Part shown: positions 18,138-26,633 of the stretch, piece after piece
Numbering within the stretch: the stretch's first letter is position 1
Layout of the letters: the number at the start of each line of letters is the position of its first letter
Assembly: GCF_019048065.1 (NCBI RefSeq)
Contig: NZ_CP077291.1
Coordinates: 682,001-746,000 of the forward strand
Reading direction: 5' to 3'
Length of the DNA stretch: 64,000 nucleotides
DNA from: Citrobacter farmeri
GTDB taxonomy: Bacteria; Pseudomonadota; Gammaproteobacteria; Enterobacterales; Enterobacteriaceae
The notes under the pieces: generated by a model
Told to the model about the DNA's origin: nothing
Seen by the model: only the letters and a program-made list of their open reading frames with translations
The model's database searches: none
Made by a program: the position numbers and the translations under genes

Positions 18138-18902
18138 TTAGTTATTTTTTATTTGTAAGTAGTGTTTCGCGCCGTTCACCATATGCGGGGTGATAGCCGT
18201 CACCAGGTAGTTTGCGCCCCAGCTTATCGCTTCTGCCGCGCGTTCCGGTGTACCGACATAAGTCCCGGCGATGTTGCCACTGTCGGCGATTTTGCGGATA
18301 CAGCGTTCAATGGTGTCCAGTACATCACGATGGTTCAAATCGTGCCCGTAACCCATGGATACGGCTAAATCTCCAGGGCCGACGAAATAAACGTCAGCCA
18401 GTCCCGCAGCCAGAATGTCATCCAGGTTATCTACCGCCTCCACGGTCTCAATATGTACTGACAGCACCCGCGACGTGTTGGCATCTGCCAGATAACGCGC
18501 TTTATCAGCGCACATCCCGTAATTCGCCGCGCGTGGCAGGAAGGCGACTCCGCGTTCGCCCTGTGGCGGAAACAGCGTTGGCCGACTGGCAAGGCGGGCA
18601 TCTTCTACGGTATTGATCAGCGGCACCTGTACCCCGTCAGCACCGAAATCCAGCGCTTTTCGTGTGTATTCAGCACGGTTGTATGGAACCCGTACCAGAC
18701 AAGGCACCTGCTGGCTGTGTGAAGCGCGTACCATATCTTCTACCGTCTCTGGATTCATATTGCCGTGCTCGTTATCGATAAGCACAAAATCAAAGCCCAT
18801 CGCGGCGGTAAATTCAGTGAGCGCCGCAGAGGGGAAGGTGACAAAACAACCGTGTAATGGCCCCTCGCGGAGTCGTTGTTTAAAATACGGAAAACGCATC
18901 AT
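18138..18902 (-). CDS. HpcH/HpaI-family 2-keto-3-deoxy acid aldolase (GarL-like)
   Basis: 254 residues with a TIM-barrel class II pyruvate aldolase pattern: DNEHGNMNPETVEDMVR (catalytic His), PCLVRVPYNRAEYTRKALDFGADGVQVP, HIETVEAVDNLDDILA and FVGPGDLAVSMG (metal and pyruvate binding). In the galactarate/glucarate route this step splits 5-keto-4-deoxyglucarate into pyruvate and tartronate semialdehyde. The ATG overlaps the stop of the upstream reductase gene, which uses tartronate semialdehyde, so the two steps are coupled. Substrate stereochemistry is unknown. Two adjacent ATG codons are present; either could serve. Confidence 0.85.
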   Translation of the reverse strand: MMRFPYFKQRLREGPLHGCFVTFPSAALTEFTAAMGFDFVLIDNEHGNMNPETVEDMVRASHSQQVPCLVRVPYNRAEYTRKALDFGADGVQVPLINTVEDARLASRPTLFPPQGERGVAFLPRAANYGMCADKARYLADANTSRVLSVHIETVEAVDNLDDILAAGLADVYFVGPGDLAVSMGYGHDLNHRDVLDTIERCIRKIADSGNIAGTYVGTPERAAEAISWGANYLVTAITPHMVNGAKHYLQIKNN

Positions 18903-19798
18903 TAGCTCCTTGCCTGTACTTCGATGCCGGAAAGCTGCTCAAAGACTTTGATAATGTTTGAATGGTCTTCGTTTCCTGCGCCCTGCGCCATACACGTCTT
19001 GTACAGTTCACGCACCAGGCTTGCAATCGGCATCGGGGAGTCAATTCCCTGGCTGAGTTCCATCGCCAGATTGAGATCTTTGTACTGTAAGCGGGTCATG
19101 AACCCGGGGTCGAAGTTGCGCTCCAGAATCAGGTTCCCACGGATATCCAGCGCGCCGCAGCGTGCGTAGCCCGCAGAGAGCACTTCCACAATTTTTGCCG
19201 GATTCACTCCCGCTTTGGCACCCATGACGAGCGCTTCACCTAGTGCTGCCATGGTGGCAGCGGCCAGCACCTGATTGCAGGATTTCACTACCTGACCTGC
19301 ACCATTACTACCAACATGCGTTACCCGCCCACCTAACACCTCAAGGATGGGTTTGCAGCGGGCAAAAACGTCCGCTTCGCCGCCGACCATAATCGACAGT
19401 GTCCCACCCTTCGCCCCTTTGTCGCCGCCGCTCACCGGGGCATCCAGCATATTTGCGCCCAGCGCTTTGATCTTTTCCGCAAAGTTGCGGGTGGCGAGGG
19501 ACGAGATGGTGCTCATATCGATAACCACTTTGCCTTCCCGCAGCGCAGAGGCGAGACCGTTTTCCCCAAACAGCACGTCTTCAACCTGTGGCGTATTGGG
19601 TACCATGGTGATGGTAATATCTGCCGCTTCCGCCACGGCACGCGCCGAGGTCTGACCGACGGCGCCATCGCGGACAATCTCTTCCACATCCTGTGCCACA
19701 ATGCTGAAGGCATGGACGCTGTAGCCCGCTTTCAACAGGTTGCGCACCATCGGTTTGCCCATAATGCCCAGACCAATAAAGCCTAAAACTGGTTTCAT
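18902..19798 (-). CDS. 2-hydroxy-3-oxopropionate (tartronate semialdehyde) reductase, GarR-like
   Basis: 298 residues from the ATG at 19798, which follows AAGGG; a GTG three codons earlier overlaps that site. The NAD(P) loop GFIGLGIMGKPMVRNLL is at the N-terminus, DAPVSGGDKGAKGGTLSIMVGG in the middle, and the catalytic lysine in GAGQVVKSCNQ. These are the marks of the beta-hydroxyacid dehydrogenase family, here closest to GarR/GlxR. It reduces tartronate semialdehyde to D-glycerate with NAD(P)H. No glycerate kinase is in the window, so garK elsewhere would finish the route. Confidence 0.88.
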   Translation of the reverse strand: MKPVLGFIGLGIMGKPMVRNLLKAGYSVHAFSIVAQDVEEIVRDGAVGQTSARAVAEAADITITMVPNTPQVEDVLFGENGLASALREGKVVIDMSTISSLATRNFAEKIKALGANMLDAPVSGGDKGAKGGTLSIMVGGEADVFARCKPILEVLGGRVTHVGSNGAGQVVKSCNQVLAAATMAALGEALVMGAKAGVNPAKIVEVLSAGYARCGALDIRGNLILERNFDPGFMTRLQYKDLNLAMELSQGIDSPMPIASLVRELYKTCMAQGAGNEDHSNIIKVFEQLSGIEVQARS

Positions 19799-19809
19799 GC
19801 GTATCACCC

Positions 19810-21114
19810 TTAATAAGTTTGGTATTCAATAATGCTGCGTAATTCCGCAACATCTATTTCATCGAAAGCGCAACAATCTCGATGGCTCAGATAGGCTGCA
19901 GTACCTGCGGCATATCCGGTTAAAAAGCACTGCGCGGTCACTCTTGCCGAAGCCAGAGCTTCATGTTCTGCACACAGCGTCCTGCCCGCAGTGATGAGGT
20001 TAGGAACGTCCTCTGGCAGTAATGTGTCATAGGGAATGTCATACCAGTCGTTGTCCAGATAGAACATGAAGATGCCGTCCTGCCCGTGCGCTTCAATACA
20101 CCAGGCGCTGCTGGCAACGGCTCTCTGACTTTTTTTGGCCTGAAAGACATCATCATTAGTCAGGCAACGTTGACCTTCGATCGTCCGACTCTGACGGATG
20201 CCAATTTGCGCCGCGACATCGTTGAGCTGGGCGTTTTCGAACCCCGGTACCCATGCACGCAGAAACCGTTCATATTCACGTACCTGCTTACGTCCTTGCT
20301 GCTCGGCAAAGGTCAGATCTTCCGCACAGGTCGCGTCAATGGGTCTACCGTCGTCGCGTAATATGCTGGTGACGTTGCACATCACCTCACCGGGACGTGG
20401 GGAGGGCAGCAGATAAATATGCTTGCGTGGCAGGTGAAACCCCTTGGCCTGCGCGGCTTCCACCCACGTTTCCAGTTGGGTAACCGGATGGCCAATACCG
20501 CGCGCGATATCGACATTGCCCATGCGGAACACCATCGTGGGGTACTGCACCATCCCGTTACGTCCGCAGGTATAAGGCACCCCGGCTTTTACACACAGAT
20601 CGCCGTCACCGGTGGCATCAATAAAACGACGCGCGGTAATCAACTGCCGGCCGTTTTTATTTTCAATAATCACACCGCGCAGCTGATTGCCTTCCATCAC
20701 CACGTCGGTGGCGAGGGTGTGAAACAACACCTTAGCGCCGCTGTCAGCCAGCAGATCGTCGGCGATCTCTTTCCATGTGTGTGGTTCATGAACCACCAGA
20801 CAGGTCTCACCGAACGGGAAGGGATCGCTGACGGCGCCGCGGTGCTTCAAATGCTGGTAAAACTCACCGGCAAAGCCGTGCACTAACTGCTCATGAGGAC
20901 CTTTACCCGAGGTAAATAGCCCGCAAATTGCCCCGGACATGCCTGCGGTCGCCATACCACCGCAAAAACCATAGCGCTCGATCAGTAGTGTCTTTTCCCC
21001 AGCGCGCGCAGCAGCGGTTGCGGCTGCTACACCGGTTGGACCACCACCCACAATCAGAACATCAACGTCGTAGGTGACGGGGAGTTCATTGGCGGTTTCG
21101 TGCCAGATTTGCAT
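19810..21114 (-). CDS. FAD-dependent oxidoreductase of unknown substrate
   Basis: 434 residues from the ATG at 21114, preceded by GAGGAGG. A dinucleotide-binding fold opens the protein (VDVLIVGGGPTGVAAATAA, then LLIERYGFCGGMATAGMSG) and a matching FAD loop closes it (LITAGRTLCAEHEALASARVTAQCFLTGYAAG), which is the layout of the FAD_oxidored family. Cys93-type residues near the flavin may be redox active. Its place between an IlvD/Edd dehydratase and a GarR-like reductase suggests oxidation of a polyol, lactone or sugar acid, perhaps to enter the hexarate route. No characterised homologue is recognised. Confidence 0.75.
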   Translation of the reverse strand: MQIWHETANELPVTYDVDVLIVGGGPTGVAAATAAARAGEKTLLIERYGFCGGMATAGMSGAICGLFTSGKGPHEQLVHGFAGEFYQHLKHRGAVSDPFPFGETCLVVHEPHTWKEIADDLLADSGAKVLFHTLATDVVMEGNQLRGVIIENKNGRQLITARRFIDATGDGDLCVKAGVPYTCGRNGMVQYPTMVFRMGNVDIARGIGHPVTQLETWVEAAQAKGFHLPRKHIYLLPSPRPGEVMCNVTSILRDDGRPIDATCAEDLTFAEQQGRKQVREYERFLRAWVPGFENAQLNDVAAQIGIRQSRTIEGQRCLTNDDVFQAKKSQRAVASSAWCIEAHGQDGIFMFYLDNDWYDIPYDTLLPEDVPNLITAGRTLCAEHEALASARVTAQCFLTGYAAGTAAYLSHRDCCAFDEIDVAELRSIIEYQTY

Positions 21115-21163
21115 GAGTGCCTCCTCGTGCTGAGGGTGAAGGCTCACCCCCATCCTGTGATGA

Positions 21164-22879
21164 TTAATCGATGTTTTTCGCGTGGATGCGACGTTTACCC
21201 AGCACCGCGCCCTGTGCAATCGGCTGCACCAGTTGCGCATATTGCGACAGGTAAGTGCCGCTGCCGCCGCCGAGAGGCAGAGGTTTGGGTTGCCACTGCG
21301 CGAGCCGGGTGTCGATCACCTCCTGCGGCACATCCATATTGATACTGAGATCGACGAAGTTGATGTGTACGATCTCTCCCTGTTCGATCACCGCCAGTGG
21401 CCCGCCAGCAGCGGCTTCTGGCATCAGTTGGCCGACGATAATGCCGCGGTTCAGACCGGAGAGTTCGCCATCGGTGATTACCGCGACATGTTCCGCGATC
21501 CCTGCGCCGTTCAGTGCCGCCACGAAACTACAGGCGAATACCGTGCCAGGGCCGCCTGCCGGGCCCATGTTGCGCAGGACAATCACATCGCCTCTCTGGA
21601 TCTTGCCTTCGCCCAACGCCTCAATGGCTTCGTCTTCGCCTTCGTAGATATTGGCTGGGCCGGTAAACTGCTCCAGTTCCCCCGGCACAGCAGAAAGTTT
21701 GACGATGGCGCCATCCGGGGCGAGATTGCCGCGCAGGATCGCCACGCCAGGGCGCTGGCTGACCGGGTTATCCAGGCTGCGGATCACGTCATGGTTTTTC
21801 ACCCCTGCGTCTTTAATGTTCTCACCAACGGTTTTTTGCGTGACGGTGAGCGCATCCAGATTGAGGAAATCGCGCAGTTGGTTCATCACCGCGGTGGTAC
21901 CCCCCGCTGCTTCAAGATCTTCTGTACGGAACGGACCGTTAGGGCGAACAGAGGTCAGTAACTTGATGTTTTTACCGTATTTTTCATACAGTTTGACGAC
22001 ATCGATCGGCAGTTCGGCTTCGGTGGCGATTGCAGAGAGATGACGAACGGTGTTCACCGAACCACCGACGGCTAACACGGTCATGACCGCGTTCTGGATG
22101 GCCTTTTCTGTGAGGATCTCGCGCGGCAGAACCTGCTGTTGGGTCAGCTCAACAATGCGTTTCCCGGCGGCCTGCGCGTACTCTTTCACTTTGCGGCCGT
22201 TGGCCCAGATCGGCGAGTTGCCAGGTAGCGTCATGCCTAATGCTTCAGCCACGATGTGCATAGAGTTGGCTGTACCCAGACCAGCGCAAACGCCCGGCGA
22301 CTGGATCGCGACATCGGTCATGTCGGTCAGATCTTTTTCGCTGATTGCTCCGGTTGCCAGGGCCCCCACCTGCTCGTAAACGTCATCGATATCGAAGAAC
22401 TGGTCGTCAAATTTCTCGTTCGAGCACTTGCCACCCACCTGGTAGCCGCAGGTCAGCAGCAAGGACGGCACATTCAATCGTGCTGCTGACATCAGGTGTG
22501 CCGGTGTCGTTTTGTCGCAGGAGGAGAGACAGATCATGCCGTCCAGTACTGCGCCTTCCATCATGCACTCCACTTCGTTAACCATCAGGTCACGGGTTGG
22601 CATCAGATAGCGTGCTTTTTTTCCCGCACTGGTCACGAAGTCGCTGGGTGCGACAGTGCGCACTTCAAATGGTAATCCCCCTGCGTCACGAATCGCTTGC
22701 TCAACGATTCGGCAAAGTTCATCCAGATGGACATAACAGCAGGAGAGCTTGTTGGAGGTATTGATGATCGCGATCTTCGGTTTATGCATGTCTTCTTCGC
22801 GGATCCCCATACTGCGCCATTGCGCACGACGTACTGCCCAGCGGGTCGAACCCGGCTTAAAATTGCTTCTGTACATCAT
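21164..22879 (-). CDS. IlvD/Edd-family sugar-acid dehydratase
   Basis: 571 residues from the first of two tandem ATGs (22879), with AAAGGAATTC upstream; the frame runs further upstream but without family sequence. Iron-sulfur ligands are visible in SCCYVHLDEL, SSCDKTTPAHLM and PGVCAGLGTANSMH. Length and opening (NFKPGSTRWAVRRAQWRSMGI) fit the L-arabinonate/pentonate dehydratase branch rather than branched-chain IlvD (616) or YjhG (655). It would turn an aldonate into a 2-keto-3-deoxy acid. First gene of the six-gene operon and divergent from a GntR regulator, with two repeat operators between. Confidence 0.85.
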   Translation of the reverse strand: MMYRSNFKPGSTRWAVRRAQWRSMGIREEDMHKPKIAIINTSNKLSCCYVHLDELCRIVEQAIRDAGGLPFEVRTVAPSDFVTSAGKKARYLMPTRDLMVNEVECMMEGAVLDGMICLSSCDKTTPAHLMSAARLNVPSLLLTCGYQVGGKCSNEKFDDQFFDIDDVYEQVGALATGAISEKDLTDMTDVAIQSPGVCAGLGTANSMHIVAEALGMTLPGNSPIWANGRKVKEYAQAAGKRIVELTQQQVLPREILTEKAIQNAVMTVLAVGGSVNTVRHLSAIATEAELPIDVVKLYEKYGKNIKLLTSVRPNGPFRTEDLEAAGGTTAVMNQLRDFLNLDALTVTQKTVGENIKDAGVKNHDVIRSLDNPVSQRPGVAILRGNLAPDGAIVKLSAVPGELEQFTGPANIYEGEDEAIEALGEGKIQRGDVIVLRNMGPAGGPGTVFACSFVAALNGAGIAEHVAVITDGELSGLNRGIIVGQLMPEAAAGGPLAVIEQGEIVHINFVDLSINMDVPQEVIDTRLAQWQPKPLPLGGGSGTYLSQYAQLVQPIAQGAVLGKRRIHAKNID

Positions 22880-22931
22880 GAATTCCTTTATCGGGTTGTG
22901 GTTATATGATCCGGAATATCCTCTCATTGGG

Positions 22932-22952
22932 TTGGTTGTCCAACCAATTTTT
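22932..22952. promoter_or_regulatory. GntR operator candidate, copy 1
   Basis: TTGGTTG-TC-CAACCAA (22932-22947) is a perfect 7-bp dyad, a form expected for FadR-type GntR dimers. The segment TTGTCCAACCAATTTTT (22936-22952) recurs with two changes at 23051-23067. It lies about 55 bp before the IlvD/Edd ATG. Confidence 0.65.
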
Positions 22953-23050
22953 GAGTAAAATGCAACAAAGGTCACAAAACGGAGGTTTTTTAGCCTTTTT
23001 GATCCTTGCGAAGGGAAAGGTAGGGCGCTTAACGGCCAATAATGATATAG

Positions 23051-23067
23051 TGGTCCATCCAATTTTT
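23051..23067. promoter_or_regulatory. GntR operator candidate, copy 2
   Basis: TGGTCCATCCAATTTTT matches copy 1 at 15 of 17 positions, in the same orientation and 115 bp away, about eleven helical turns. This spacing would allow looping between dimers. It lies closer to the GntR gene. Confidence 0.55.
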
Positions 23068-23149
23068 TCGCCACAGTGATTGAGTACGACGTAGTGCAGA
23101 GAAAGCAACTGCCCACAAGTGCGATATGTCGTTGGGAAGAGGTAACGGT

Positions 23150-23863
23150 ATGCCGGACAAGAATAAATTCACGATGATCCCCATTAAGCGCACGGACGTT
23201 TTTCAGACGATCATCCAACACATCACTAATTTCCTCGACAGCAAACAGATCAAACCGGGTGAGCGGCTGCCATCCGAGCGTGAGCTTGCCAGTATGCTTA
23301 ATGTCAGCCGTACCTCGGTGCGTCAGGCGCTGAAGGTACTCGAATCGTCCGGACGTATTGAGACGCGCGTGGGCAGCGGAACCTTCCTGGCGGAACCACC
23401 GACGGTGTCGCTTAGCGATACCCATAGTCTTGAAAGGTTGATCGAAGGTGGGGTAACAAAAGAGTTCTTGCGTAATCTGATAGTGGCACGGACGTCTATC
23501 GAGCGAGCCATCTTTGAAGACTACGCCTGGCGCGCCAATAAGTCGGGAATTAACCAGCTACGGGAACTGATCGAGCTTAACCGGGAAAAATTCTCGAGCC
23601 AGAATTGCGATGATGATGACAGCGCGCTGGATCTGAGTTTTGAGAAAAAAGTGGCCCAGTTGGGCGGCAATCCGATCCTGATCAACATGCAGGAGCAATT
23701 ACACCATTTATGGGTGCTGGCATGGCGACAGTATGGTTTCACGCCGGAGCAGACCGAGGTACTGCATGAAGAGCACTTAGCGATTATGGACGCGCTGGCG
23801 GCGAAGAACTCAGCGCGCGTTGCCGATCTGATTGTCCAGCATGTGGATAAAGAGATCGACTGA
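23150..23863 (+). CDS. GntR-family (FadR subfamily, FCD domain) regulator
   Basis: 237 residues. ATG at 23150 is chosen for its AAGAGG site; the frame is open from 23126. Winged helix at about 15-80 (KPGERLPSERELASMLNVSRTSVRQALKVLESSGRIETRVGSGTF), then an FCD effector domain. In the FCD the usual first metal histidine (FHxx) is replaced (DLSFEKKV) while the later histidines (HEEHLAIM, VQHVDKE) remain, so metal binding may be altered. Divergent from the IlvD/Edd operon, it is the likely repressor responding to a sugar acid. Confidence 0.85.
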   Translation: MPDKNKFTMIPIKRTDVFQTIIQHITNFLDSKQIKPGERLPSERELASMLNVSRTSVRQALKVLESSGRIETRVGSGTFLAEPPTVSLSDTHSLERLIEGGVTKEFLRNLIVARTSIERAIFEDYAWRANKSGINQLRELIELNREKFSSQNCDDDDSALDLSFEKKVAQLGGNPILINMQEQLHHLWVLAWRQYGFTPEQTEVLHEEHLAIMDALAAKNSARVADLIVQHVDKEID

Positions 23864-23873
23864 TTGCACACAA

Positions 23874-23892
23874 AGCCCGGTGATACCGGGCT
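23874..23892. terminator. Hairpin between converging genes
   Basis: AGCCCGGT-GAT-ACCGGGCT is a perfect 8-bp stem placed between the GntR gene and the alpha/beta hydrolase gene, which converge. No long T-run follows, so efficiency is uncertain. Confidence 0.6.
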
Positions 23893-23899
23893 GCTCGAG

Positions 23900-24619
23900 T
23901 TAAACCGGTAAGGATTGACGGAAAAAAAGGAGGCCTTCCTCAACGGAGGATTGCGTGATTTTATGCCCTGCCTGTGGATCGATGATGCAGGTTAGTGAAT
24001 CACTGTTGATAGCCTCCCGGAGACGTTCAGTGTACTGCACGTCGACAATCGTATCTTGCTTACCGTGCCAGAGAAAAAGGGGGCGTTGAGCCAAAATAGC
24101 TTCTTTTCCTGCGACGTCGTAAGGGGCCAATCCGCACAGGCAATCTGCAGTCATGTTGCCTGAAGGAGGATGAATCGCAGGGATGGCATCGGTAAAATAA
24201 CCGCTTGCCATGTAGGCGGCTCCGGCCTGAATAACCGGATAACGTGCCATCGCCCCCAGCACCGCAAAACCACCCATTGAGGTACCCAGCAAGCCGAGTC
24301 GAGAAATATCGCCCAGGTTATCCTGCTGACACGCTGCGATTAATACGGGAAGCTCATCCAGGGTATGTTGCAGGATCTGCCAGAAAGAGGCGGCGCGAAG
24401 CGTTACATCATCCTTCACCCCATGCAGCGCCGCCTGTGGACAAACCACGCTGTAACCTGCCTTCGCGAGCATATAACCCAGATTGGCATCTAACTCGCGT
24501 GAGGCCATGAAGCGATGAAACAGTACGATGAGTGGTCTGAGACTGGCACTACCGTCTGCTGGACGAAACCAGAGCACAGGCGTGTTGGCAATCAGGCGGT
24601 CAGAAATAATAATGTCCAC
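23900..24619 (-). CDS. Alpha/beta hydrolase, YjfP/dienelactone-hydrolase-like
   Basis: 239 residues. Nucleophile elbow GTSMGGFAV, acid in WHGKQDTIVD and histidine in PQAGHKI make a complete Ser-Asp-His triad. The fold resembles the YjfP esterase and dienelactone hydrolases. GTG start at 24619 with AAGGAATAATC upstream, directly after the stop of the dehydratase gene. As the last gene of an operon with a sugar dehydrogenase, mutarotase and acid-sugar dehydratases, a sugar lactonase or sugar-ester hydrolase role is my inference; the family itself is broad. Confidence 0.75.
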   Translation of the reverse strand: MDIIISDRLIANTPVLWFRPADGSASLRPLIVLFHRFMASRELDANLGYMLAKAGYSVVCPQAALHGVKDDVTLRAASFWQILQHTLDELPVLIAACQQDNLGDISRLGLLGTSMGGFAVLGAMARYPVIQAGAAYMASGYFTDAIPAIHPPSGNMTADCLCGLAPYDVAGKEAILAQRPLFLWHGKQDTIVDVQYTERLREAINSDSLTCIIDPQAGHKITQSSVEEGLLFFRQSLPV

Positions 24620-24621
24620 GA

Positions 24622-25740
24622 TTATTCCTTCGCAATCAGATGGCGTTCCAGTACGTCGATATCAGGGGTAAAGCCCAGACCCGGCGCTTGTGGCAGATCC
24701 ATCACAGGTTGGAAACGCATAAACGGATGCAGGGTTTGTTCAAACATCAACCATGGCACTTCCAGTGGAACGGGTTTTGGCAACACGCTGAGCAGATGGG
24801 CGCTGGCAAGGAGTCCGGGACCATAATAAAAACAGTGTGGCAGTAGGCTAACGTTCTCATGCGCGCGTGCGTGTTTAATAATGTCCAGTACGGCGGAGAC
24901 ACCGCCAATTTTAGCGACACTGGGCTGCAGTACATCTACTGCATTAAGCGCCATACTTAACGCAAACTCTTCGCTGTTGTTAAAGTTTTCTCCTGCGGCA
25001 ACGCGTGCGCCGGTCATCTGACGCAGGTAACGGAGTTGGCTTATGTTTTCTGGTGGGAATGTCGGTTCTTCAACAAAGTCGACACCTGCAGCATGGAGTT
25101 GGGGGAGAAACTCTTCTGCTTGCTGCGCGTTCCATGCGCAGTTGGTGTCTACCATCAGAGTGACCTCATCCGGCAGCGCCTGGGCAACCTCAACAATAGC
25201 CTGCGGATCGCGTTCGTGTAGTTTAATATGCCGATAACCCTTTTTAATTAAGGGATTAATACACTCCATGAGTTTAGTGGCATTTCCGTCGAAACTGGCG
25301 AGGCTGGGATACAACTCAACCTGGGAGCGCGTGCCGCCGAGCAATTTCCATAGCGGCAGATTCTCTGCTTTGCCACGCAGATCCCACAGGGCGATATCCA
25401 GTGCGGAAAGTGCATACATCATGGCACCGCCACGACCATAGCTGTGAAAGGCATAGTGTGCTTTCTGCATCAACGCCTCGATGTCGTCGCACTTTTCACC
25501 TGTAAAGAATGGGGCGAGTAATCCACTTAACAGCGCCATACTGGCGGGGTTACAGGCGTGACCAAATGCTTCTCCCCAACCGGTAAGTCCGCTATCGGTT
25601 TCGACCCTCACCAGCAACGCATCCAGGGTGGGGTTTAGCGATCGCGCGGCATTAAAGAGACCTTGTTTATCGGTGGTGCGCGTCATTGTTGGCGTATAAG
25701 GCAGACGGACCAGAAAGCAATCTATGTTCGTAATACGCAT
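24622..25740 (-). CDS. Enolase-superfamily acid-sugar dehydratase (MR/MLE type), copy 1
   Basis: 372 residues, with N-terminal capping domain and TIM barrel. Metal ligands are in VDTNCAW (Asp), VEEPTFP (Glu) and AAGENFN (Glu). The first base motif is K-x-H (HIKLHERD) rather than K-x-K, and a lysine sits in QPSVAKIGG with His in LPHCFYYGPG. This residue set departs from the mandelate racemase standard, so the reaction may be an epimerisation or a dehydration of different stereochemistry from the second copy in the operon. AGGACAC precedes the ATG. Confidence 0.8.
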   Translation of the reverse strand: MRITNIDCFLVRLPYTPTMTRTTDKQGLFNAARSLNPTLDALLVRVETDSGLTGWGEAFGHACNPASMALLSGLLAPFFTGEKCDDIEALMQKAHYAFHSYGRGGAMMYALSALDIALWDLRGKAENLPLWKLLGGTRSQVELYPSLASFDGNATKLMECINPLIKKGYRHIKLHERDPQAIVEVAQALPDEVTLMVDTNCAWNAQQAEEFLPQLHAAGVDFVEEPTFPPENISQLRYLRQMTGARVAAGENFNNSEEFALSMALNAVDVLQPSVAKIGGVSAVLDIIKHARAHENVSLLPHCFYYGPGLLASAHLLSVLPKPVPLEVPWLMFEQTLHPFMRFQPVMDLPQAPGLGFTPDIDVLERHLIAKE

Positions 25741-25749
25741 AAAGTGTCC

Positions 25750-26631
25750 TTAATGATGAGAGAGCGCAAACTGCACACCCAGAGAAGCAGGATGCTGAGG
25801 CGTGCTGACAAGAGGACGATCGATCGCCGCCGTTTCCAGACAGATAAAGTGTTGCCAGCCGTCATCCGGTATGTCGTTTATCTGTGCAGCCCGTTGCTGC
25901 CAGGGATTCCACACCACTACGTTGCTGTTATTGACATGGGTGAGCGTCAGGGTTCTGTCCGGCGTGATGAGTACCGTCTGCGGTTGCGCATGTGAACAGA
26001 TCGCGCCAAATTCGCCATTCAGGGAGAGCGGCGATGGCAGATTCTGTCGCGGTTTCCCTGCAACGGTGTCGTAGCCTTTCGTTCCCACTCCGTGAATACG
26101 CGTAGCACGAATATCTGACGTCGCGAGATAGCTATGCAGGGCTGCGGTGGAGCTGTAATTACCGTGAGCGGTTAGCAGCAATTCGCAGATCTCTGCCGTG
26201 AAATTCAGCGTCAACTCCAGTTGAAAAGCGTGGTTCCACCACTGGCGAGTTTGCGGTGTCTCACAAAGGCGCAACGTCAGAGAAAGGGAAGTTCTGGCGC
26301 TGTTGAGCGCCATTAACTGCCACGGCAGAATGCGGGCAAAACCGTGAAACGGCTCACCACCGAGATCGGTGAACCACGGCCAGCAAACCGGCACACCGCC
26401 ACGAAGGGGGACACCGGCTTTAAACGGCGTGTTATCACTTAACCACAGTACAGAATTTGTTTGCCGCAACGGTCTCCAGGCGAGCAGATGCGCCCCCTGT
26501 AAGGCTACGGCGGCGTCGCAGTAAGGTGTCTGAATCACCAGAATATCCAGTTCATCCATTTTCCGCCGGGTAATACCGGGGCTGAGCGTCTCCAGCACCG
26601 GTAGAGCGAATAGCTGTTGAATTACGTTCAT
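25750..26631 (-). CDS. Aldose 1-epimerase / hexose-6-phosphate mutarotase-like (YeaD family)
   Basis: 293 residues of the galactose-mutarotase beta-sandwich fold. Recognisable segments are GGVPVCWPWFTDLGGEPFHGF, with the conserved His near the active site, SYLATSDIRATRIHGV and VVWNPWQQRA. YeaD-type proteins interconvert alpha and beta anomers of sugar phosphates or free aldoses. In an operon with an SDR dehydrogenase and a hydrolase, it would supply the anomer oxidised to a lactone. Start 2 bp after the preceding stop; coupled translation. Confidence 0.8.
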   Translation of the reverse strand: MNVIQQLFALPVLETLSPGITRRKMDELDILVIQTPYCDAAVALQGAHLLAWRPLRQTNSVLWLSDNTPFKAGVPLRGGVPVCWPWFTDLGGEPFHGFARILPWQLMALNSARTSLSLTLRLCETPQTRQWWNHAFQLELTLNFTAEICELLLTAHGNYSSTAALHSYLATSDIRATRIHGVGTKGYDTVAGKPRQNLPSPLSLNGEFGAICSHAQPQTVLITPDRTLTLTHVNNSNVVVWNPWQQRAAQINDIPDDGWQHFICLETAAIDRPLVSTPQHPASLGVQFALSHH

Positions 26632-26633
26632 TG

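Noticed and set aside
22880..23425. N-terminal extension of the IlvD/Edd dehydratase by 182 codons
   Set aside because: It would run through the divergent promoters, operators and into the GntR gene; a good ribosome site lies before the ATG pair at 22879.
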